From Tannerella sp. (lineage in GTDB: Bacteria > Bacteroidota > Bacteroidia > Bacteroidales > Tannerellaceae), in NCBI GenBank assembly GCA_031289445.1, contig JAITPL010000007.1:1-5716 (forward strand): a stretch of DNA of 5,716 bases, given 5' to 3'. Under the pieces are notes generated by a model, which saw only the letters and a program-made list of their open reading frames with translations, was not told the origin of the DNA and did not search any database. Position 1 is the stretch's first letter, and each line of letters opens with the position of its first letter. The position numbers were made by a program, and so were the translations under genes. This document shows, one piece after another, positions 1-5,716 of the stretch.

Positions 1-846
1 GCTACCGACGAAGACTGGGGTATCGTTGTTACGACGATAGGCTCACAGTCGATTTTGCCGCTTACTCACTATCCGCCTACACAACATCCTGATTCTCACC
101 TGTTTGCCCCCGATAAAGGGCGGGTAATCAACGAATATCAGCTGATTTATATCACTAAGGGTAGCGGATGGTTTTCTTCGCAATCGCTACGAAAGAAGCA
201 GGAAGTGAAGGCGGGGACGATGATACTGCTTTTCCCCGGCGAGTGGCACAGTTATGCGCCGGATTCGGCCGTAGGATGGAACGAGCACTGGGTCGGTTTT
301 CGGGGGATGCACATCGACAATCGCGTCAATAAAGGTTTTTTCACCCCCGAAGAGCCGCTTCATAATATAGGAGTAAGCGCTTCAATAGTAGGCCTTTACG
401 AGGATATTATCCAAATAGCCCGACAGGAAAAGGCAGGCTATCAGCAGATGATTTCGAGTATTGTGCTGTCGATACTCGGCTCTATGTATTACAAGAGCAA
501 GAACGGGCAGTACGCCGATTCGTACATAGTAGATAAGATAAACGAGGCGCGGAATATCATCAAGAACAATATGGAAAACCCTGTCTCGCAGGAAGTTATA
601 GCCGAGAGATTGGGCTTGGGATATTCGTGGTTTCGACGAATGTTCAAGGAGTACACCGGCGCCTCGCCCGCTCAGTATCAGATGCAGCAAAAGCTGATGC
701 GTGCAAAGGAGTTGCTTACTACGAGCAGTAAAAACATCTCGGAGATAGCCTTTGCGCTTCATTTCGACAGCGTGTGTCAGTTCTCGACATTCTTTCGCAA
801 AAAGGAAGGCATCACGCCTTCAGAGTTCAGAAAACGTACATATTAA
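1..846 (+). CDS. AraC-family transcriptional regulator (5' end missing)
   Basis: This is a DNA-binding regulator with an N-terminal AraC-type sensing (cupin-like) domain and a C-terminal pair of helix-turn-helix motifs. Frame 1 is open from the first base, giving 281 visible residues. The stretch before the TTG at 55 (DEDWGIVVTTIG) reads as normal family sequence, so the true start lies left of the window. The sensing domain covers roughly visible residues 20-110, with GRVINEYQLIYITKG and FPGEWHSYAP as typical strand and loop motifs. The helix-turn-helix region is about residues 183-280: the first helix pair is around VSQEVIAERLGLGYSWFRRMF, and the second is around ISEIAFALHFDS, followed by the usual ITPSEFRKR ending. 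The ligand and target genes cannot be told from sequence. It is followed after 18 bases by a lipoprotein gene and may be cotranscribed with it. The family call is secure; what it regulates is unknown. Confidence 0.93.
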   Translation, partial: ATDEDWGIVVTTIGSQSILPLTHYPPTQHPDSHLFAPDKGRVINEYQLIYITKGSGWFSSQSLRKKQEVKAGTMILLFPGEWHSYAPDSAVGWNEHWVGFRGMHIDNRVNKGFFTPEEPLHNIGVSASIVGLYEDIIQIARQEKAGYQQMISSIVLSILGSMYYKSKNGQYADSYIVDKINEARNIIKNNMENPVSQEVIAERLGLGYSWFRRMFKEYTGASPAQYQMQQKLMRAKELLTTSSKNISEIAFALHFDSVCQFSTFFRKKEGITPSEFRKRTY

Positions 847-864
847 TATTAAAAAACAATAAAA

Positions 865-1707
865 ATGAAAACTTCAATTACAGTATTTTTTGCTTTGGCG
901 CTCGCCATAGCGTCGGGATGTAAACAGCAAACAGCAAGCAGCGTCGATGCCGGAAACGAAATCCGCTTCGACACTATCCATGCCATAGACAAATACTATA
1001 TGCTTGGGGATGAGTCGAATCCGAGTTGCAGTATTGATATGAAACTCGTCTATCCTGTCGCCAGCAAGGACGCGGCTATAACAGCCAAACTCACTCAGCA
1101 TCTTGTAAACGCCTATTTTGGAGAGGATGTCGGCAGTATTGACCCCGAGCAGGCGCTAAAAGAATCCGTTCGCAGTGCTATTGCCGACTATAAGGACTTG
1201 GAAAGCGCTTTCGAGGAAGAAAAGAAAAACGCCGACGACGTTCTTTCTTTCAATTATAGGATAACAGTCTCTAATTCAGTTGATTACAACAGCTTTAATT
1301 TGTTGGGCTTCACTATTACGATAGAAGAATACACCGGCGGCGCTCATCCGGCGCACGCTTGTTCGCATCTCTTGCTAAGCGCCCTGACAGGCGATCAAAT
1401 CAGCGAAGAAGAGGTTTTTGTCGATAACTATCAAAATGTCCTCAGCGCCCTTATAATTGAAGCATTGACTGCGAAATACGGACTCGAAAAGTCTGAAGAT
1501 CTCGAAGGAAAAGGCTTCTCTAACGTCGATCAAATCTATCCCAACAACAATTTTGTCATTGACGGAAAAGGCCTTACATACACTTATAACGAGTACGAGA
1601 TTGCGCCATACTCGGTTGGCCGCGTAGATGTCTTTTTGCCTTACGACAAGATTCGCCACCTCATTCGCAAAGATTCGCCATTGGCTCCACTTGTTCCCAA
1701 AAAGTAA
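865..1707 (+). CDS. DUF3298/RsiV-like domain lipoprotein
   Basis: The product is a predicted lipoprotein of 280 residues whose function is unknown. The N-terminus has a short basic start, a hydrophobic core (residues 5-16) and a lipobox ending ASGC, with Cys19 as the lipidation site. Residues after the Cys (KQQTASS) are not an obvious acidic surface-export signal, so a periplasm-facing anchor is the simpler reading. The mature part resembles the DUF4163 plus DUF3298 arrangement: a first domain at about 50-150, then YTGGAH (156-161) and the late motif NEYEIAPY (242-249) followed by VFLPYDKI. In Firmicutes this fold occurs in the anti-sigma factor RsiV, which binds lysozyme, and in the deacetylase PdaC. 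Here there is no transmembrane or sigma-binding segment, so neither role can be carried over. The ATG at 865 follows an A-rich leader without a Shine-Dalgarno sequence, as is usual in Bacteroidota. The stop overlaps the rsmG start by one base. Confidence 0.85.
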   Translation: MKTSITVFFALALAIASGCKQQTASSVDAGNEIRFDTIHAIDKYYMLGDESNPSCSIDMKLVYPVASKDAAITAKLTQHLVNAYFGEDVGSIDPEQALKESVRSAIADYKDLESAFEEEKKNADDVLSFNYRITVSNSVDYNSFNLLGFTITIEEYTGGAHPAHACSHLLLSALTGDQISEEEVFVDNYQNVLSALIIEALTAKYGLEKSEDLEGKGFSNVDQIYPNNNFVIDGKGLTYTYNEYEIAPYSVGRVDVFLPYDKIRHLIRKDSPLAPLVPKK

Positions 1708-2330
1708 TGAACACACTGATAAATAAGTATTTCACTGATTTGACGGAGGCGCAGCGAGAGCAGTTTGATGCCTTGGGCGCTTTGTACTCCGATTGGAACG
1801 CGAAAATCAACGTCATCTCGCGCAAGGATATCGACAACCTTTATGAGCGGCATGTGCTTCACTCGCTTGGAATAGCGCGGTTTCTGCGCTTTGTGGGCGG
1901 CTCTTCCGTCATGGATGTCGGTACCGGAGGCGGTTTTCCGGGCATTCCGCTGGCTATCCTTTTTCCTGACGTGCAGTTTCTTCTGATAGACGGCATAGCC
2001 AAGAAAATCAAGGTCGCGCAGGCGGTAGTCGATGCACTCGGACTGCCTAACGTTAAGACCCGTCAATGCCGCGTCGAAGAGGAGAAAGCGGTGTTCGACT
2101 TCGTTGTCAGCCGTGCGGTGATGCCTTTGCCGGACTTGGCAAGGCTTGTGCGCAAAAATATCTCGAATCAACATCGTAACGCGCTGCCGAACGGACTTGT
2201 CAGCCTCAAGGGCGGAGATGTCAAGTCGGAGACAGCTCCCTTTGGCAAGCATCTGATAGTTACCGATTTAAGTGAATATTTCGAGGAAGAATTTTTCGAG
2301 ACAAAAAAAGTAATTTACGTACCTATATAA
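1707..2330 (+). CDS. rsmG: 16S rRNA (guanine-527-N7)-methyltransferase RsmG
   Basis: RsmG (older name GidB) uses S-adenosylmethionine to methylate N7 of G527 in the 530 loop of 16S rRNA, in the cytoplasm. At 207 residues it has the usual family length. The N-terminal part carries the WNxxxNxxSRKD signature (residues 30-41) and ERHVLHSL (47-54). The SAM-binding motif I is DVGTGGGFPGIPLA (70-83), followed by the acidic strand end LLID with Asp95, the KK pair at 99-100, and the late motif SRAV (135-138). All expected motifs are present, so it should be active. Loss of this enzyme is known in several bacteria to give low-level streptomycin resistance. The ATG shares its A with the stop codon of the preceding lipoprotein gene (TAATG), which suggests translational coupling. 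The next gene starts after 9 bases. It is not next to mnmG or parAB here, unlike in many other bacteria. Confidence 0.97.
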   Translation: MNTLINKYFTDLTEAQREQFDALGALYSDWNAKINVISRKDIDNLYERHVLHSLGIARFLRFVGGSSVMDVGTGGGFPGIPLAILFPDVQFLLIDGIAKKIKVAQAVVDALGLPNVKTRQCRVEEEKAVFDFVVSRAVMPLPDLARLVRKNISNQHRNALPNGLVSLKGGDVKSETAPFGKHLIVTDLSEYFEEEFFETKKVIYVPI

Positions 2331-2339
2331 TAATTCAAC

Positions 2340-2990
2340 ATGATACAGGTTAAACAGTTTACATTCAATGTCTTCAGCGAAAACACCTATCTTCTTTACG
2401 ACGAAACCCGCGAAGCCGCAGTTATAGATTGCGGCTGCATGCGTCAACACGAAGAGAAGGAATTTAGCGCTTTTATTGCCGATAATCATCTTACACTCAA
2501 GCGTTTGCTATGCACTCATTATCATTTCGACCATGTCGTAGGCAACTCTTTCATATTCGGCAAATACGGTTTGAAGCCCGAAATCCACCGAAACGAGCGT
2601 GGCGATACAGTGCCGACGCTCGCAATGCAGGCTGAAGCCTTTGGTTTCGCGGCAACCGTCGAAGACGTTGATACAGAGCATTATATCGAAGATAACGAAG
2701 AGTTGCTTTTTGGAGCTTCGGCGTTGCAGGCATTGCTTGTTCCCGGCCATTCGCCTGCAAGCCTCGCATTCTATTGCAAAGCCTCGAAGACAGTCTTCAG
2801 TGGCGATACGCTGTTTCAAAGCAGTATCGGTCGCACCGACCTTTGGGGCGGTAACTATGCCCGCTTGATTACAAGTATCCGCGACCGCCTTCTCACCCTT
2901 CCCGACGCCGTGAAAGTCTATCCCGGCCACGGTCCCGCGACAAGCATTTCATTCGAGAAACGAAACAATCCATATCTTACAGGCGTATGA
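2340..2990 (+). CDS. Metallo-beta-lactamase-fold hydrolase, glyoxalase II-like
   Basis: This is a cytoplasmic zinc-type hydrolase of 216 residues with no signal peptide. The metal-binding motif is THYHFDH (residues 59-65: His60, His62, Asp64, His65). The remaining ligands fit VPGHS (His137), FSGDTLF (Asp156) and YPGHGPAT (His197). The segments SIGRTDLWGG (162-171) and the ending FEKRNNPYL match the short glyoxalase II-like (YcbL-type) subgroup. Classical glyoxalase II proteins are longer and have an extra C-terminal substrate-binding domain, which is absent, so hydrolysis of S-lactoylglutathione should not be assumed. The physiological thioester or other substrate is unknown. The gene lies 9 bases after rsmG, and its TGA overlaps the ATG of the lactonase-family gene by 4 bases (ATGA). 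It is most likely cotranscribed with both. The family is certain; the specific function is not. Confidence 0.93.
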   Translation: MIQVKQFTFNVFSENTYLLYDETREAAVIDCGCMRQHEEKEFSAFIADNHLTLKRLLCTHYHFDHVVGNSFIFGKYGLKPEIHRNERGDTVPTLAMQAEAFGFAATVEDVDTEHYIEDNEELLFGASALQALLVPGHSPASLAFYCKASKTVFSGDTLFQSSIGRTDLWGGNYARLITSIRDRLLTLPDAVKVYPGHGPATSISFEKRNNPYLTGV

Positions 2991-4108
2991 AAGTAAAAGT
3001 CTTATTATCAGTCATTTGTTTGACATTTCCCTTGATGTCGGGATGTAGCGCCGGCGGCGACAGTCTGACAGTACTTGTCGGAACATATACCGGCGGCAGC
3101 AGTAACGGCATCTATACTTACCGTTTGAATACCAAGGATTTAACGGCAGAACGGCTAAGCGAAACCAGCATTTCCAATCCCTCCTATCTGACCCTCTCTC
3201 CTGACGGAAAGTTTGTTTATGCCGTAAGCGAATCGGGGGCGGAATCGTTTGTCGAAGCCTTCACTTTCGATTCCGAAAAGGGTGTTCTGAGCAGAATCAA
3301 CAAGGTGTTGGTATCCGCCGATCCCTGCTATATAGTAGCCGATCCGAAGCAGCGTTTTGTGGCCACGGCCAATTACTCCGGCGGCAATTTTACATTTATC
3401 CCCCTGGATGTGGACGGCGGTTTGAAGCAATCAATCAATATTCACAGTTTTAGCGGTCATGGAGCGGACAGCATACGTCAGGCCGCTCCGCATCTTCACT
3501 GCGTAGCGGTGAGTCCGGACAAAAGGGCTATTTTTGCTACCGATCTCGGCACAGACCGTATTTATAAGATTGACTTGGATACGCGAACAGGTGATGCTTC
3601 CAAGTTTATCAATCCCGAAAATATTTCGGAGACAGCTCTTGAGCCGCGTTCCGGCCCGCGTCATCTCATATTCGGCAGAAATGGCCGGCATGCTTATCTT
3701 ATCAACGAACTGTCGGGTAAGGTAACGGTTTTTGCGGTCGATTTGTCTAATAAACTGACTGAGTTGCAGTCGATAACGGCTGATACCTGCAATGCTCATG
3801 GCAGCGCCGATATTCATCTCTCGCCCGACGAGAAATTTCTTTACGCATCGACGCGCCTGCGTGGCGACGGCATTGTTGTTTTCCGCGTGCAGACCGACGG
3901 CAAGATAGAGCGCGTCGGCTATCAGCCTACCGGCAAGCATCCGCGTAATTTTGCCATCACCCCTGACGGTAGCCTGATGCTCGTCGCCTGCGGCGATGCC
4001 GGAATGATTCAAATATTCAGTATTGATCGACAAACCGGCGCATTGACCGACACCGGCAAATCAATCCTTATCGACCGTCCGGTGTGCATAAAATTCGCGA
4101 ATATTTGA
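2987..4108 (+). CDS. Lactonase-family beta-propeller lipoprotein (6-phosphogluconolactonase-like)
   Basis: The product is a 373-residue member of the seven-bladed beta-propeller lactonase family, which includes YbhE-type 6-phosphogluconolactonase. The N-terminus (MKVKVLLSVICLTFPLMSGC) is a lipoprotein signal with Cys20 as the lipidation site, so the mature protein should be anchored in the envelope. Family motifs appear in order: VGTYTGGSSNGIY (31-43), NPSYLTLSPDGKFVYAV (64-80), RQAAPHLHCV (164-173), SGPRHLIF (212-219), SADIHLSPDEKFLYAS (273-288) and KHPRNFAITPDG (317-328). The repeated SPDGKxxYA-like blade motif is clear. A role in the cytoplasmic pentose phosphate pathway does not fit well with the lipoprotein signal, so an extracytoplasmic lactone or sugar-acid substrate is more plausible; this is inference. 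The start overlaps the upstream hydrolase stop by 4 bases. No GC-rich terminator follows; the next 126 bases carry the rubrerythrin promoter region. Confidence 0.9.
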   Translation: MKVKVLLSVICLTFPLMSGCSAGGDSLTVLVGTYTGGSSNGIYTYRLNTKDLTAERLSETSISNPSYLTLSPDGKFVYAVSESGAESFVEAFTFDSEKGVLSRINKVLVSADPCYIVADPKQRFVATANYSGGNFTFIPLDVDGGLKQSINIHSFSGHGADSIRQAAPHLHCVAVSPDKRAIFATDLGTDRIYKIDLDTRTGDASKFINPENISETALEPRSGPRHLIFGRNGRHAYLINELSGKVTVFAVDLSNKLTELQSITADTCNAHGSADIHLSPDEKFLYASTRLRGDGIVVFRVQTDGKIERVGYQPTGKHPRNFAITPDGSLMLVACGDAGMIQIFSIDRQTGALTDTGKSILIDRPVCIKFANI

Positions 4109-4146
4109 TTGAAGATAAAAATATTTTTGATTGTATTGATTGCAAT
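4105..4146 (+). repeat. Repeated TTGATTG words and a small palindrome upstream of the rubrerythrin promoter
   Basis: The heptamer TTGATTG occurs at 4105-4111, 4127-4133 and 4136-4142. The last two are 9 bases apart, and the first two lie in the longer similar contexts ATATTTGATTG and ATATTTTTGATTG. The palindrome ATTGCAAT (4139-4146) overlaps the last copy and ends just before the -33 TTTG at 4148. An inverted match (AATCAA) lies at 4191-4196 in the predicted leader. The position next to a promoter of an oxidative-stress gene would suit a regulator-binding site, but the region is very A/T-rich and chance is a real alternative. The first copy overlaps the lactonase stop codon. Confidence 0.35.
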
Positions 4147-4147
4147 A

Positions 4148-4179
4148 TTTGGCTGTTTGGAAAATTTTTTGTAATTTTG
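4148..4179 (+). promoter_or_regulatory. Bacteroidota-type promoter for rubrerythrin
   Basis: TTTG at 4148-4151 is followed after 20 bases by TAATTTTG at 4172-4179. This matches the known Bacteroides primary sigma consensus of TTTG at -33 and TAnnTTTG at -7, with the usual 19-21 base spacing. Transcription should start a few bases after 4179, giving a leader of roughly 50 nt before the ATG at 4235. A second TTTG at 4156-4159 is too close (12 bases) to serve as the -33 element. Confidence 0.82.
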
Positions 4180-4234
4180 TAGCCGATAATAATCAATTTA
4201 TTACATAAACATTTATAACTTAAAGGATTTAATT

Positions 4235-4774
4235 ATGGAATTAAAAGGATCAAAGACAGAAGAAAATCTGAAGACCGCATTTGCGGGTGAAGCGCAAGCA
4301 CATACTAAATATCAGTATTATGCTTCAAAGGCTAAAAAGGACGGTTACGAGCAGATATCCAATATCTTTTCGGAGACCTCGCGTAACGAGAAGGAACACG
4401 CCGAACTGTGGTTTAAGTTGTTGCACGACAACGGCATACCCACTACGGCCGACAATCTTCTTGATGCCGCTACGGGCGAGAATTACGAGTGGACCGAGAT
4501 GTATGCAGGTTTTGCAGAGACCGCTAAAGAAGAGGGTTTTGCAAAAATTGCCTTCCTGTTTGAGGGTGTAGCCAAAATCGAGAAGGAACACGAGGAACGT
4601 TACCGCAAGTTGCTTGCCAACGTGAAAGACGGCTTGGTATTCTCGCGCGACAACGACCAAATCTGGCAGTGCGACAACTGCGGACACATCGTTATCGGCA
4701 AGAAAGCGCCCGAAGTATGTCCTGTTTGCTCGCACCCCAAGGCTTACTTCCAAATCAGAGTGATTAATTACTGA
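4235..4774 (+). CDS. rbr: Rubrerythrin
   Basis: Rubrerythrin reduces hydrogen peroxide to water in the cytoplasm of anaerobes, using electrons passed through its rubredoxin-like domain. The protein has 179 residues, slightly shorter than the roughly 190 of the classical enzyme but with both domains complete. The four-helix ferritin-like domain carries the diiron ligands: Glu19 (in AGEAQAH), Glu52 and His55 (ExxH), Glu85 and Glu88 (in YEWTEMY), and Glu116 and His119 (second ExxH). The C-terminal rubredoxin-like iron site has two CxxC pairs, Cys146/Cys149 (CDNC) and Cys162/Cys165 (CPVC), followed by the typical HPKAYF. The ATG is preceded by AAAGGA at 4222-4227, an unusually good Shine-Dalgarno-like site for this lineage, 7 bases upstream. 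A consensus promoter lies upstream and an intrinsic terminator downstream, so it is probably a one-gene unit, which fits strong or stress-induced expression. Confidence 0.97.
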   Translation: MELKGSKTEENLKTAFAGEAQAHTKYQYYASKAKKDGYEQISNIFSETSRNEKEHAELWFKLLHDNGIPTTADNLLDAATGENYEWTEMYAGFAETAKEEGFAKIAFLFEGVAKIEKEHEERYRKLLANVKDGLVFSRDNDQIWQCDNCGHIVIGKKAPEVCPVCSHPKAYFQIRVINY

Positions 4775-4796
4775 GAACAACGCTCTATCTCTTATC

Positions 4797-4833
4797 AAAA
4801 CCTGACAAGTTCCCGCAACCTGTCAGGTTTTTT
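4797..4833 (+). terminator. Intrinsic (rho-independent) terminator after rubrerythrin
   Basis: CCTGACA (4801-4807) pairs perfectly with TGTCAGG (4821-4827), and the stem is extended by AAAA (4797-4800) with TTTT (4828-4831). A run of six T (4828-4833) follows. The 13-base loop can form three further pairs (GTT with AAC) beyond an A-C mismatch. It begins 22 bases after the rubrerythrin stop and separates this gene from carA. Confidence 0.92.
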
Positions 4834-4866
4834 AATATGGGTGTGGAAAACTTGGGGGGTATCTAT

Positions 4867-4897
4867 TTTGTGGTATCATAAAATTCTTGTAATTTTG
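4867..4897 (+). promoter_or_regulatory. Bacteroidota-type promoter for carA
   Basis: TTTG at 4867-4870 and TAATTTTG at 4890-4897 are separated by 19 bases, matching the Bacteroides -33/-7 consensus. The -7 element shares an 11-base word, TTGTAATTTTG, with the rubrerythrin promoter. Transcription should start near 4902-4906, leaving a leader of only about 8-12 nt before the ATG at 4914. There is therefore no room for an attenuator or riboswitch downstream of this start site. Confidence 0.82.
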
Positions 4898-4913
4898 CAC
4901 GAAATTTTACAGA

Positions 4914-5716
4914 ATGACAAGAGCAATATTGATTTTGGATGATGGTAGCCGTTATGAGGGTTATTCCTTCGGCGCGGAGCATCCGATAAAGGGCGAAGTC
5001 GTCTTCAACACAGCGATGAGCGGCTATCCCGAAAGTCTTACCGACCCCTCATACGCAGGGCAGTTGATGGCGCTGACCTATCCTCTGATAGGCAACTACG
5101 GTGTGCCGCCGCAGACTGTAGGCGCTGACGGCATCTCTACCTTTATGGAGAGTGAACGCATTCACGCCGAGGCCATCATAATAGGCGATTACAGCTATGA
5201 TTGCAGCCACTGGAACTCGGTCAATACCTTAGCCGAATGGTTGCAGCGCGAGAACGTGCCGGGGCTGTACGGCATCGACACAAGGGCGCTTACCAAACGT
5301 CTGCGCGAACATGGCGTGATGATTGGCAGGATTATTATTGGAGAGGACGACAATGCGGCAGGAGACGATTCTCTATCCTTTGATTATGAGGGTATTAATT
5401 TCGTTGATAAGGTATCGTGCAAGGAGATAATCAGGTATAATGAAGGATCTGGCCGGAAGAAGGTCGTTCTGGTCGATTGCGGCGTTAAGCACAACATTAT
5501 CAGATGTTTGCAGAAGCGCGATTTGGAGATTATTCGCGTACCGTGGGACTATGATTTTAATACACTGGAATACGACGGACTGTTTATCAGTAACGGCCCC
5601 GGCGACCCGGACACATGCTCGGCGGCGGTGGACAATATACGTCGCGCCCTGGACGGCAATCGACCTGTCTGCGGCATCTGTATGGGTAACCAGCTGCTTG
5701 CCAAGGCCGGAGGCGC
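4914..5716 (+). CDS. carA: Carbamoyl phosphate synthetase small (glutaminase) subunit, 3' end missing
   Basis: CarA hydrolyses glutamine and channels ammonia to CarB, which makes carbamoyl phosphate for pyrimidine and arginine synthesis in the cytoplasm. The frame is open from the ATG at 4914 to the window end, giving 267 codons of the roughly 360-380 expected. The N-terminal CarA-specific domain is recognised by LDDGSRYEGYSFGA (8-21), GEVVFNTAMSGYPESLTDPSY (27-47, read as overlapping family motifs) and YGIDTRALTKRLREHG (119-134). The class I glutamine amidotransferase domain begins near residue 183 (KKVVLVDCGVKHNIIR), with NGPGDP at 227-232 and the nucleophile elbow GICMGNQ containing the predicted catalytic Cys256. 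The usual His in GICLGHQ is Asn here; the Cys is intact. The catalytic His and Glu lie beyond the window. There is no strong Shine-Dalgarno sequence; the leader is A/T-rich. carB is expected next. Confidence 0.96.
   Translation, partial: MTRAILILDDGSRYEGYSFGAEHPIKGEVVFNTAMSGYPESLTDPSYAGQLMALTYPLIGNYGVPPQTVGADGISTFMESERIHAEAIIIGDYSYDCSHWNSVNTLAEWLQRENVPGLYGIDTRALTKRLREHGVMIGRIIIGEDDNAAGDDSLSFDYEGINFVDKVSCKEIIRYNEGSGRKKVVLVDCGVKHNIIRCLQKRDLEIIRVPWDYDFNTLEYDGLFISNGPGDPDTCSAAVDNIRRALDGNRPVCGICMGNQLLAKAGG

Noticed and set aside
55..57. TTG as the start codon of the AraC-family gene
   Set aside because: The same frame is open to base 1 and the upstream residues (DEDWGIVVTTIG) read as normal family sequence, so the gene begins left of the window.
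843..852. Palindrome TTAATATTAA between the regulator and lipoprotein genes as an operator
   Set aside because: It is only A and T, overlaps the regulator's stop codon and has no promoter next to it; chance in A/T-rich spacer is the simplest explanation.
1641..2252. A 203-codon open frame on the minus strand across rsmG
   Set aside because: It lies opposite a textbook rsmG, has no recognisable motifs and has no leader or promoter; it is an antisense shadow.
3428..3439. CAATCAATCAAT inside the lactonase gene, the reverse complement of the TTGATTG word
   Set aside because: It encodes ordinary residues (QSINI) in a conserved frame and lies far from any promoter, so it is likely a coincidence.
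3431..4033. A 200-codon open frame on the minus strand across the lactonase gene
   Set aside because: It overlaps a well-supported family gene on the other strand and its translation shows no domain; other long minus-strand frames (e.g. 4325-4798, 2508-2930) were rejected for the same reason.
4117..4130. AAAAATATTTTT as a terminator after the lactonase gene
   Set aside because: The palindrome contains no G or C and leaves no realistic loop, so it would not form a stable hairpin; the upstream operon may read through towards rubrerythrin.
5201..5383. A 60-codon open frame on the plus strand within carA
   Set aside because: It is out of frame with the clear CarA reading and has no family features.

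Overview
The window looks like a chromosomal segment from a Bacteroidota bacterium, most likely of the order Bacteroidales. Three things suggest this. Two intergenic regions carry near-perfect promoters of the Bacteroides type (TTTG, 19-20 bases, TAATTTTG). Most starts lack a strong Shine-Dalgarno sequence and sit behind A/T-rich leaders. The AraC-type regulator and the DUF3298-type lipoprotein resemble Bacteroidales families. A family or genus cannot be fixed from the sequence alone. All seven genes lie on the + strand, and no mobile element, CRISPR array, tRNA or rRNA was seen.

Bases 1-4108 hold five tightly packed genes that look like one transcription unit: the 3' part of an AraC-family regulator, a DUF3298/RsiV-like lipoprotein, rsmG (16S rRNA m7G527 methyltransferase), a short glyoxalase II-like metallo-beta-lactamase-fold hydrolase, and a beta-propeller lactonase-family lipoprotein. 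The junctions are an 18-base gap, a 1-base overlap (TAATG), a 9-base gap and a 4-base overlap (ATGA). No internal promoter was recognised. Any promoter for the unit lies left of the window or inside the regulator. The mix is one translation-related gene, one cytoplasmic hydrolase and two envelope lipoproteins. They do not form an obvious pathway.

Bases 4109-4833 are a self-contained rubrerythrin unit: an A/T-rich leader with a repeated TTGATTG word, a consensus promoter, the rubrerythrin gene with both its diiron and rubredoxin-like metal sites, and a clear intrinsic terminator. Its expected role is peroxide reduction in an anaerobe.

Bases 4834-5716 hold a second consensus promoter and the first 267 codons of carA, the glutaminase subunit of carbamoyl phosphate synthetase, which runs off the right edge; carB is expected downstream. 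Overall this is ordinary housekeeping and stress sequence. The most notable signals are regulatory: the two matching promoters, the repeats before rubrerythrin and the very short predicted carA leader. No undescribed system was found.
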